Shown: positions 35,141 through 44,939 of the stretch, in pieces
How the letters are laid out: each line of letters opens with the position of its first letter
How positions within the stretch are numbered: position 1 is the first letter of the stretch
Source of the DNA: Fragilariopsis cylindrus CCMP1102
Lineage: Eukaryota > Bacillariophyta > Bacillariophyceae > Bacillariales > Bacillariaceae
Length of the DNA: 64,000 nucleotides
NCBI GenBank assembly: GCA_900095095.1
Contig: FMBT01000461.1
Coordinates: forward strand, 25,890-89,889
Reading direction: 5' to 3'
The notes under the pieces: model-generated
What the model was told of the DNA's origin: nothing
Database searches by the model: none
Seen by the model: only the letters and a program-made list of their open reading frames with translations
Program-made: the position numbers and the translations under genes

Positions 35141-36610
35141 AGGCAAATTTGGGCATGATTTAGTCCTTATATTCGTACGTAACAAATACGTCTCTAGCTA
35201 TCAAATTCAAACCGGTTTGCACTACAGTACCTCTTTTTGTTGTTTGTATCTTATTGTTGAGTTTGCAGCACAGCAATAGGCCATTTTAATGTTGTATTTT
35301 GTGTTTGTGTGTGATAAGGTTGAGTCTACAGCATACAAGTTGCCAGGTGGTGGGTGGGACTAAGAGATGATATGTGCTTCATATGATAAACCCATAGTAG
35401 TTATTTTGTACCTAACAAAATGCATGATTAGGTGTATATATTGGTATTCTAAAGTTACTAGTATAGTACTGTAAATACTATGGAACATTATTACCCCTGC
35501 TATGGAATACAGTACAAGTAGGCCTTTTTTCTTTGATGTTAGTCGTACGGTACTACTAGCGGCCAGACGAACAATGCAGAGGAGCTCTTCACATCCATCA
35601 TTTCGTTCATCGTTAACTTCACAACACCCAACATTTAAACGGAAGCAAAGCATGGATTCGATTCATGACTGACTCACTCACAATTACCACTTCATTGGAT
35701 TAGGACGGATGACGCATATTTTCGATATAAATACACGAACTAAAGCAACGTCGATCGTGCGAGCCACTCCGTCTCAAACATTAGTGTACGCACCACACTG
35801 TAACACAAACATGACGTATCGTACCAAACTTATCGATTGAATACCGTAATTAAACATCAACGATCGCGTTTACAATTTACTGTATCGTACCAAAATTATC
35901 GATTGAATACCACAAAAACAACGGCGAAGCTTGTGGGCCTGATTATGAGGTGGCCGAACAATGTGCCCTTTCATCACCCAAGAGCTCTAATAAATGAAGC
36001 ATAAACGTATATCAACATCAATAGCTCTAAAGTTAATTAACAATCTTATAAGTACTTCAAGCAAGAATAGAGCAATGACGCGATGAAAACATGTCAAATT
36101 ATCACACTTGTTCAGTAAGAAAAATGCACAGAGCAAGATTATTTGGCGATGAAACCGTGTCAAACTATCACACTATCACACTTCTTCGCTAAAGTAAATG
36201 CACAGGCAGCAATTGCCCAAGAATTACGTCACATACAGTACCGTACAAAGTCCAAGAGTTAAAAAAAAAAGATTTAGCACGATCGGCCGAACAATGTGCA
36301 ATCCCTAGAATTACGTCACACTACAGTACCGTACAAAGTCCAAGAGTTGAAAAAAGATTTAGCACGATCGATCGATCGATACTGACGATTTTGATGACGA
36401 GGACGACGGATGAAACGTATAATATCGTTGTTATTCTACGTGCTATTAAAAACTCACTGCGAAGTTTGTGTCGAATCTTTTACAAAAACGAACCACATTA
36501 CGTAAAACGATCGACATTACAATTTATCTCATAAAACAAAATCAGAACACAATCAATAACAAACAATCACAAACAACATCAAATATATAATACTTTTAAC
36601 AATTATCAAA
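35141..36610. promoter_or_regulatory. Intergenic region and fasciclin promoter
   Basis: About 1.4 kb upstream of the fasciclin gene, rich in short direct duplications (35813-35920 and 36221-36370). TGACGT or its complement occurs at 35812, 36226 and 36313, and TGACGC at 35710 and 36076. These match the CO2/cAMP-responsive element wording described for the diatom carbonic-anhydrase promoter; function here is only suggested. Confidence 0.4.
36221..36370. repeat. ~63-base direct repeat in fasciclin promoter
   Basis: GAATTACGTCACA ... TACAGTACCGTACAAAGTCC ... GATTTAGCACGATCG occurs at 36221-36284 and again at 36308-36370, followed by CGATCGATCGAT. Confidence 0.85.
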
Positions 36611-37486
36611 ATGCAACTTTCATTCGCCTTTGCCGCTATCGCTACTATCTGCTTCACTGCTGTCAATACAAATGCAGAAAGTCATACATCAAGTCCTGTT
36701 GATATTCCATCAACAGCAATTGCTGCCGGTTCTTTCGAAACATTAGTTGCAGGATTAACAGCAGCTGATTTAGTGAGTCCTCTTGCTGAACCAAACGGTC
36801 CATTCACTGTACTTGCCCCAACTGATGATGCATTTGCTGCTCTTCCTGATGGTTTATTAGAATGTTTATTACTACCAGATAACAAAGGAGCGTTATCTGC
36901 AATCTTGACATATCACGTCATTGAAGGAGAAGTACCATCAACTGATTTAAGTACTATGATGGCAACAACTTTACAAGGTGAAACTGCTTCTATTGATATA
37001 ACTGATGGTGTTGTTATTAATGATTCAGCTACAGTTACTACTGCTGATGTCATGACAAGCAATGGTATTATTCACGTTATTGACGCTGTCTTAGTACCAC
37101 CATCTATTGATGTTGATGCATTCCTTAAGACATGTAGTATGGATATGGATAGTGGTATGGATAATGGCATGGATAAGGATAAGGATAAAGATATGGATAA
37201 GGATAAGGACATGGATAAGGACATGGATAATGGCATGGATAATGGCATGGATAATGGCATGGATAATGGCATGGATAATGGCATGGATAATGGCATGGAT
37301 AATGGCATGGATAATGGCATGGATAATGGCATGGATAATGGCATGGATAATGGCATGGATAATGGCATGGATAATGGCATGGATAATGGCATGGATATGG
37401 ATATGAATGAAGAATCATCATCACCATCACTATACGGTTCCATCGTCGGACTTACCATCATTGCTGTTGTTTCTGCTTTATTGTAA
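36611..37486 (+). CDS. Secreted fasciclin (FAS1) protein with 14 MDNG repeats
   Basis: An intact 291-residue frame from ATG at 36611. Signal peptide LSFAFAAIATICFTAVNTNA, then one FAS1 domain with both classic motifs: H1-like GPFTVLAPTDDAFAALP and H2-like NGIIHVIDAVLVPP, plus the YH pair in LTYHVIEGEVPS. FAS1 domains mediate adhesion to matrix or membranes. A tail of Met/Asp/Lys repeats is followed by 14 identical MDNG units, an acidic stretch, and a hydrophobic end (YGSIVGLTIIAVVSALL) that suggests a GPI or membrane anchor. It may contribute to diatom adhesion or the cell coat. Divergence of the repeat from the rest points to rapid change. Confidence 0.9.
   Translation: MQLSFAFAAIATICFTAVNTNAESHTSSPVDIPSTAIAAGSFETLVAGLTAADLVSPLAEPNGPFTVLAPTDDAFAALPDGLLECLLLPDNKGALSAILTYHVIEGEVPSTDLSTMMATTLQGETASIDITDGVVINDSATVTTADVMTSNGIIHVIDAVLVPPSIDVDAFLKTCSMDMDSGMDNGMDKDKDKDMDKDKDMDKDMDNGMDNGMDNGMDNGMDNGMDNGMDNGMDNGMDNGMDNGMDNGMDNGMDNGMDNGMDMDMNEESSSPSLYGSIVGLTIIAVVSALL
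37223..37390 (+). repeat. 12-base minisatellite, 14 perfect copies, in coding sequence
   Basis: ATGGATAATGGC repeated 14 times without a substitution, encoding MDNG. Preceded by related imperfect ATGGATAAGGAC units. Perfect identity including silent sites points to recent expansion; copy number probably varies. Confidence 0.95.
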
Positions 37487-38839
37487 AGCAATCAATCAAG
37501 CACATAGATGAACGATTAACATATTGATTATGGGATATGTTTCCTACTGTCGATGTTTTCGGTCGTTCAGCTCGCTTACGTATTTATGTCTCGTGCGGCA
37601 TTCTAATCAAATCATTATATTTTAAAAAAAGGAATGTAACAGTTCTCCATCCAATAGATCAATTGTTAACTTCAAAGTTTATTTTTCCAAAAAAATGATT
37701 CTTTAGGTCTATATACTTGATTGATGCTAAAGTTGTTATTATATAGCAGAATAAAAATTACTAGTAAAATTTGGGAATGATTTAGTTTTTATATTTTCAA
37801 ATTTTGGATTTTAAATACATCAAACCGTTGTGCACTACCTGCGTGTAGACTGTAGGAGTGCTGAAGTCTGTTCTTCGTACGAGCGCTGAAAAAATTGCGA
37901 AAGCAACTACAGTAAGCTCATTCATTCATGCATGTTTCATCAAGACAGGAAATAAATAGCAACAAACCAAGTCTCTGAAGACATCGTTGGATCTGCCTGT
38001 GTGATCCACAACCAACAAATCAACGTACGGTACAATAGAAGGCCATGTGAAACGTCTGATCGGATCAAGATGTCATCGATACTATACACATTGAATATCA
38101 TTTGGGTTGAATTTGGAAATTATTTTTGGTCCGTTCATGACATTTGTGATAACCAAGGTGTGTGTATCTGATTGAATATATAGAAGCTGATAATGTATTT
38201 AGATTTTGTGATTTGATCCAATAGAGAAGGCTAACAATAAAAGATATGATACGATTCAATACATATCATCAATAATTTTGGTCAAACCCCGTCTATATAG
38301 ACGGTGTTTCTAATAGTCTACGTATGGTATGTTAAAATTGACCTTACTAATTAAAATTGAAAACAAAAACTATTTTTCCAGGATTGTTCCATTTTGTCTT
38401 CAGATAGATTTACACCTCTCAACTCTGTCATAATGATCCCTATTACTGACGCTATAGTATCTCATATGTTTAAAGCGATTAGAACGTCCAAATTATTAGA
38501 AACCCGTCTATATGCGCGGGTCGTCAAATTTCGATGAAGGGTGATAAATAGATTTTGATTGATATCCTCTCGCATCGGCTCAGCGAAATATATATATATA
38601 TATATATATTATATATACATCTATACATATATCCTGCAATGCCGTATACGGTAGTGCCTCCTTGAAAGTCCCAAAAATGTTCAGTATTTTATTTTTCAAG
38701 TCAACCTGTATACACACATTTTACATCCGTACAGTAGCTAGCGTGATGATGTATGTAGGGGCAGGTATGCCAAATCCGGTATCTAATCGTTCGATGATTT
38801 CTACCGACATTGCCATCACATGGTAGAAGATTTATCGGT

Positions 38840-38875
<36 letters not shown>

Positions 38876-39003
38876 CGTGTACATAAATAAAAGTAATAGG
38901 AAAACTAAATATATATATTATAGGTTTTCGTTCCTCTATACTTTTACCTTTTTAAATTCACAACGAATAACGTTCAATAATCATAACTGTATGTAACAGC
39001 TTT
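37487..39003. other. 1.5 kb intergenic region with solo element end
   Basis: Holds the T module at 37631-37794, a perfect 16-base palindrome at 38289-38304, a TA run near 38588-38610 and a CA microsatellite near 38838-38872. No gene seen. Confidence 0.4.
37631..37794 (+). repeat. Solo copy of element end module T
   Basis: Same 164-base module as 34977-35140, lying about 145 bases past the fasciclin stop with no repeats or core next to it. It may be a truncated insertion and may sit in the fasciclin 3' UTR. Confidence 0.85.
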
Positions 39004-41011
39004 TCACTCGATTATCTGTAAGTCGAGAAATTCGGCGATTTTCTTTCTTTGTGAAAGCACACTCCAGCATGTAAAGTCGGCAGCGTAGCTTACATGATCG
39101 GCAGGTAAAATTCCAAAAGCTGCAGCTTTCCCTGTTAAAGGAGAAAGACTTTGACCCTGTACGTTGCATTTCCAATTGTTTGGTAGATCTTGGTTATAGG
39201 GTTTATCATAATGAAAATAGCCATCGAACATCATAATCGTTGCTTTTTGATTTAGATATGCGGGCAAGCCATGGAAATCATTGGAAGCGACCTTAAGTTC
39301 GTACTTGTTCTTATAATTGTTACTTGGAAACACATATACACGAGCATCACCCGATTCAGTAATATCATCAATTTGCTTGTAAAGGTCCTCGAGGGCTAGA
39401 ACAGCAATTTTTTGGTAGTTTCCTAATGGGTTTTCTTGAACCATCTTTCTTTTTAATATTGAGTCCAAACCGATTCCTGATCTCTTCCGACACGTCCATC
39501 AAATCATTACCAGCCTCAAATGTTGTACTAAATGCCCCGGGACAGGACTGCGGAATGTTATCTGTGATTTCAACTATACCTTCAGGAGAAGAGTTAATAG
39601 CTAGACCAAAATAGATCAGAATTTGCTGAGCTACGAATTTTGGTCCTCCCTCGACATTGTATCTCATAATCTTGGAATATCCACGTGCAAGAAGCGTTGC
39701 AATTGTTGGTGGACTGAAATAACCAGAGTCGTCAAATAACATTTTAATTGGAGGCTTTGACCGATCTCCATCAGGCCAGCCATAAAATGACATCATTGCA
39801 GAATTGTTTAAGTTATTGGTAATACAAGGTGCAAACGGCTTAAGGAGCGACAACTTTTCGACCATTGCAGTAACAATGGGATTAATCCTACCTCCGGGAA
39901 GAAAATCGGTACCTGCCTTTACAGATTGAAGAATAGAGAATTGTCCCTTGTTAAATTCAAAAATAGGAACATTAAATGGTTTGAAAAGCAATTCTTTCCA
40001 ACCTCCACATTTATTTTGAGCAGGAACAGAACCGGCACGGTACATGGATTCTACTGAGTCCGGTGTGGCCGTGAAAAGAAATTGAGTGACACCTTCATAT
40101 TTCTCGTAACGGAGCTTTTTTAATACATCAGAGTTAGGTTTCGAACCATACAAAATATAACCATCCTCGAACGTTTCAAAAAGTGTCCCACTGTACTCCT
40201 TGTTGAGATCTAGCATCAAATTTTTATAATTACTGCCACGATTTAATATTGGATTGTTATAGTTAGAGCTACCACCTTTTGCTGGTCCAAGCATTGCGAA
40301 GTTGATATATGGGAAAGGTGGTAACGGACCACCGTCCTTTCCGTCTAGCGTCCGAACAGTCACAAAATCGTTTTCTTTAAGAGATCCGCCGCTATTCTCT
40401 ACCGCATGTTTGACAGCTTCGTCATTGCTCGCAGTTCTTTTGGAGGGATCGACGCCCATCAGTGATAAGATGCCGTTCACTACAGACCCGATAATAATAT
40501 TGGTGTCACCATCAACAAAGGTACTACGAGGGAGACATATGGCTGATAATAAACAAGGAATTTTACATGCTAGGGATGGTGCTGCATAATACTCTATGAT
40601 ATCACATAAGCCATCGTTAGTTTGAGCATAACTCATTGCTGTTTCGGGTACATCGTGAAGAGAGAGCCCACCAACCTCACCTGGTGTGTTGTATCGCGGC
40701 ACCGGATATTTGTCAGCAGCTTTCGGGTTATGATCCACAACAACACGGTCCATACGCAGAAGTTGATGACAGGGAGTCGTGGAGTATGCTAGTGCTGTGA
40801 TTCCCATAGTAGAACCAGATATGGTCGACAAGATGTCAGCCGTTGAGAGCATCGGTCTAGGACCATCTTTCGTCTTCACTTGGATCGCGTTGAGACCTCG
40901 AAAAAACCCTTCTTCCAGACACACGGGAAACATACCACCGCCTTCAATTCCAATGGCCCAGCCACTTTTTGGGCCATTGCTCGGAGGGAGTGATTTTTTT
41001 TTGGTCGTCAT
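39004..41011 (-). CDS. cPLA2/lysophospholipase-like acyl hydrolase, one frame break
   Basis: ATG at 41011, about 668 residues, cytosolic (no signal peptide). N-terminal GWAIGIEGGGMFPVCLEEGF carries the oxyanion GGG; ISTISGSTMGITALAYST resembles the nucleophile elbow of cytosolic PLA2 and fungal phospholipase B (GLSGS), but with Thr-Ile in place of Gly-Leu; FDDSGYFSPPTIATLLARG resembles the catalytic-Asp region. It should cleave acyl chains from phospho- or lysophospholipids if these residues work. The frame breaks at T5, 39450-39454, apparently one base too many, after which the tail VQENPLGNYQKIAVLALEDL continues to 39004. Divergent promoter space of 1.2 kb lies beyond 41011. Confidence 0.75.
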
Positions 41012-42250
41012 GTTGTGAATTATGCTAATAGTATTTTATGTTATATGTGATGATACTATTTTAATGAAACACATAAGAAATCCTTATTCGATTGATTGAT
41101 GTGTGTGTATCGTAGGCAATAAAGTGCATTTTTTTGATTCGTTTGATGTAACGATCCAACCGACAAAACAAGATAAATGGTAGTCCAACATTAGCGATTA
41201 GACTTAATCTATTTTTCAATACAAAAATTGTCGACTGATTGTATGTGTGTATCGTACTATAGGCAAGAAATGAAATCTGACTCTAACCAACCGACAAGAT
41301 ATTTTCCTTTGTTTATCAATGGAAAGTGAAACACATAATAAAAAACAAGAACATTTAGTAACGTTTCAATTTACCAGACGTTTTATTCGACAAAGGAAGT
41401 TTATTTGAAAAGCAAGCGAAAAGTGAAACACATAAAAAAACATTAAGAATTATTAGTAACGTTTCATTCTACCATATTATATATATTATATGATATGTTT
41501 TATTCGACAAAGGAAAGTTCTTTGAAAAGCAAGCGGAATAGATTTATAATATGCTTTCGCTCAGCTGTCAGCTATCGCGCACCCAAAACTCATTCGAAAA
41601 TTACTACACGAATAAAACAGATTTGTGAGCATTGGATGGACTGTTTTCTTTTGGCAGCTATTTGGCTTTCATTCGCTGGGTTTTATCATTTTTCATACCT
41701 TCTGTTTCAAATATTGTAAATCTTCTCTTTGGATCTGAAATTTTCACATCTTCTAATTAGATCTTCTCTTTCAAAAAAGAAGAACTAAGAAGAAGAACTT
41801 TAAATGCTGCTAATACCTGGGAAGAATGGCATCTAAAACGGTGCTCCTTACTCATGGGGTAGTATAAAAATTTAAAAGAATATAGAAGGGTCAATTTTCA
41901 AGCAAATCAAAAATTGAAAAGTGGTAACTGAAAAAGGATTACATGCGCAACGTCCCAGTACCCGTACCGGTGCAAAGAGGCTATCTATTCACTCGACTGA
42001 GAAATATTGATTCCCAACTCAAAAAGTTAACCAACTCGGAAATTTTGAAAAATGTACTTACAGGACGCTTTTTAAACGGAAATTAATATCAGAGCAAACC
42101 ACTCGAACCACTTTTTGCTCCATAACGATACCTTGCTATTCCTAGGAGCGATAAGCCTGGGAAGGTATAGTTAAAAATTCGTTTCAAAATAAATTATGGT
42201 CATGTCCTGTTTTGAGTTTTAAAAGTTAGTTAGTTTTTCTAAACTTTTCT
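41012..42250. other. 1.2 kb intergenic region with imperfect tandem repeats
   Basis: Segments containing GAAACACATAA, TTAGTAACGTTTCA and GTTTTATTCGACAAAGGAA recur at about 41325-41430 and 41420-41545. No intact gene. Confidence 0.4.
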
Positions 42251-42252
42251 CG

Positions 42253-43336
42253 TCCATAAAAATCGCTTCATCGCCGCCCAAAGTTGAAGGCTTTTCCCGT
42301 ACAAACCGGGTATCCAAATCTACCTAATTTCACGTATGACCGGGGATAAACGCTGTTCAGCAAATTATCGATATCAGCTCCTCGACCGTCACTCTGATCA
42401 CCGGAGATATCCATCATACGAACATCGTCGTTTAGTTCGGTCGCCCAACCGTCAAATCTAATTTGAACCGTAGCAATAGGAACACAATCTATGTTGTAGA
42501 TATTGTTAAACATGCACCTTCTTGATTCCAGGAACATCAAGAGCGCAAATTACCGTATCGAATTCATGATAAACTTCGCCAGGACCGATCTTGATACCAC
42601 GGACACGGGTGGGCAAATCAGTTTTGCGATCTATATCGTGGACTAGTTCCCGACCGGGAGCCGACAGCTTTATCTTCGCATCGCAATCCTCGAGGTATTT
42701 AATGATAGGATTGTGCAGTCCCGTTTGTGGACTGCCATCCAGCATTCTCAAAACGCTAGCTTCCTTCCGGATAGCGAACAGCATACAAATGGTCAGCATA
42801 GCACGGGCACCGATGTAGTCACAATCCAAAAATCCCAAAGCGTACGCGATCGCGTCCCACATGCGATCGAAACTTCCGCGTTTCCCCCCTAATTGAGTGA
42901 ACCATTCAGTGAAGGTAATATCGTCGAATTCTCGGACCATGTCAATAGCACCATCAAAATCGACCAAGTCGCGGACGATGGGCGATGTTCTCAAACGGAC
43001 CGCGTTGTGGAATTTATCTTCCACTGACGAGGGCACCGAAGTCGAGGGAACCCAATTCTCCCCCTTCATTGGCAAACGTATGTACATGTTCCTTAACGCG
43101 CAAATTTTTATCAAAACCACCCGTTCGTTTCATAATCTCAAATAAATTGTAATAACACCCGAAGTATACGTGCAAATCCATCTCAATGTGATTGTCATAT
43201 CCTTGTCTTTCCACGAACTGACCTTGCCACCCACGAAGGGTCGCAATTCAAACATTTCGACTTGGTGTCCCATATCGGCTAAATCCATCGCTGATATCAT
43301 CCCGGCTAATCCGGCTCCGACGATTCCGATTTATTG
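42253..43336 (-). pseudogene. ZDS: Truncated zeta-carotene desaturase pseudogene
   Basis: Zeta-carotene desaturase makes lycopene precursors in the plastid carotenoid pathway. This copy keeps [20 protein letters not shown] (FAD-binding GxGxxG), [60 protein letters not shown] and NIYNIDCVPIATVQIRFDGW in the right order. It has no start codon or transit peptide, a frame change near 43190, a missing block after LGSLDF (about 43025), another block lost after CALDVPGIKK, and a junction after DNLL that removes roughly the last third. Conserved EMGLHV reads EMDLHV. Base composition is less AT-rich than its neighbours. A functional copy must lie elsewhere. Confidence 0.9.
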
Positions 43337-44226
43337 AGAGATCCCTTATTTTTCTTCCCGGGTCCATTCTGTGCACGGGGCCATTAGATCTTCGTTCAAG
43401 AATGAATCATTGCGTCCGATGTAAACGTAGGAGACGTTACCGTATCACAGAGAGGGGACGAATAGAGCTGCTGCTATACCTCTTCTAACGCCAGGTAAAC
43501 GTACAAAGGCGGAGCATGAGGACGTCGTGACACACAACGACAACAGCAACCATGCAACACCCGTACAAAGGCGGCCATGTCTCTACATATTGTTGTTCTT
43601 CCCATTTTTCTTTTCACCGCGTTTGTTCGATGGTTTTTGAAGTAGGAAAACGTTCTACGTACCATACAGTACACGCACAGAATGAAGAATCCTACACGCA
43701 AATAAAAAACACAATAATAGGTGCTATGTTACTGTAGCTTTATTTCTAAATGGAATCTTACTTTCCCCCTCTTAAATAAATAATAAAGGTATTAGATTTT
43801 TTTCTCCCTCCTTTGTCTCCCCCCAATGTTCGGATCGCATACCCCGTAAATTTTTAAGAAAAAAAATCACATCATTATTTATTTTGATCATTATTCAGTC
43901 ACAAACTCAATAACAAAACATTTAGAAGAGAAATGAAAATGAATCGAAGATTCATTCGGATTGTCACGAATGAATCTGTTCGTCAGATTTTAGATGACGA
44001 TGTTCCAGTCCAAAGGGAAGCAGGGATGTAAATACAGCAATCCATTCTGTATACTGTATATTATACTATGATAGTTTAATTACAGTATGTACAGAGAACA
44101 AGAATTATAATGATGCCGGGGATGCAGGTGTCAATACCAGTGTCAAGACCGGTGTCACTAGATAGAATACAGTGGTGTATCTTGTACTAGATAATACTAT
44201 ATAAAGGTAAAGAGGAAAAAGGATCG

Positions 44227-44270
44227 CGAATTACAGTCCTGCTAGATAATGCTAGCAGTGATGTAATTCG
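44227..44270. repeat. Hairpin-forming inverted repeat
   Basis: CGAATTACA (44227-44235) pairs perfectly with TGTAATTCG (44262-44270), and CTGCTAG (44239-44245) with CTAGCAG (44252-44258); a 3x3 internal loop and a 6-base loop separate them. Confidence 0.85.
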
Positions 44271-44462
44271 GACCGAAACCACACTTGTCCTCACAATCTA
44301 GAGCATAATGATATGGAATAGCATATACATTTTTCTTGAATTTATCTCTCAATTCTACCACCACCTTTCCGATCTGTGTTCAAACACTTCTGTCACCCTT
44401 CCACCATATTGTTAACGACACCGTACCTACCATTGACGCATCCAATAACAACCGACTTATAC

Positions 44463-44735
44463 GTGGATACTGTTCAATCTCTTATTGCTGCTTGCATTGT
44501 CAGTTCAAAGACGACATATTGCGACACCTTATTAGAATTATCGTCAGGTTTTCACATATAGATTCTGTGTGTTGTTGGTACTACTCTGTGGATACTGTTC
44601 AATCTCTTATTGCTGCTTGCATTGTCAGTTCAAAGACGACATATTGCGACACCTTATTAGAATTATCGTCAGTTTTTCACGAATAGATTCGGTGTCTTGT
44701 TGGTACTGCTCTGTGGATACTATTCATCAAAGTCG
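44463..44735. repeat. 123-127-base tandem repeat, two copies and a stub
   Basis: GTGGATACTGTTCAATCTCT starts units at 44463 and 44586; a third partial unit (GTGGATACTATTCATC) starts at 44713. Non-coding; the frames over it change between copies. Confidence 0.85.
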
Positions 44736-44939
44736 TACGTACCTTACCGAAACAATCTAATTTTGTTGGGTATGTAGAAGAATGACGAACGAACAAACAT
44801 ATATATATATATGTGTGTGTGATATAAAAACATGGTTTTAAGTAGTTATAATAGTGGGGATACTCAAACTAACACTACTAACTAGTAGAGCTCTAGTAGA
44901 GCTAGAGAGACAACTGTCGTGTAACATTATTAGTACTTC

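Larger units (their letters stand above)
43337..44939. other. 1.6 kb intergenic region with hairpin and tandem repeat
   Basis: Contains a strong inverted repeat (44227-44270) and a 123-127-base tandem duplication (44463-44720). No gene recognised. Confidence 0.4.
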
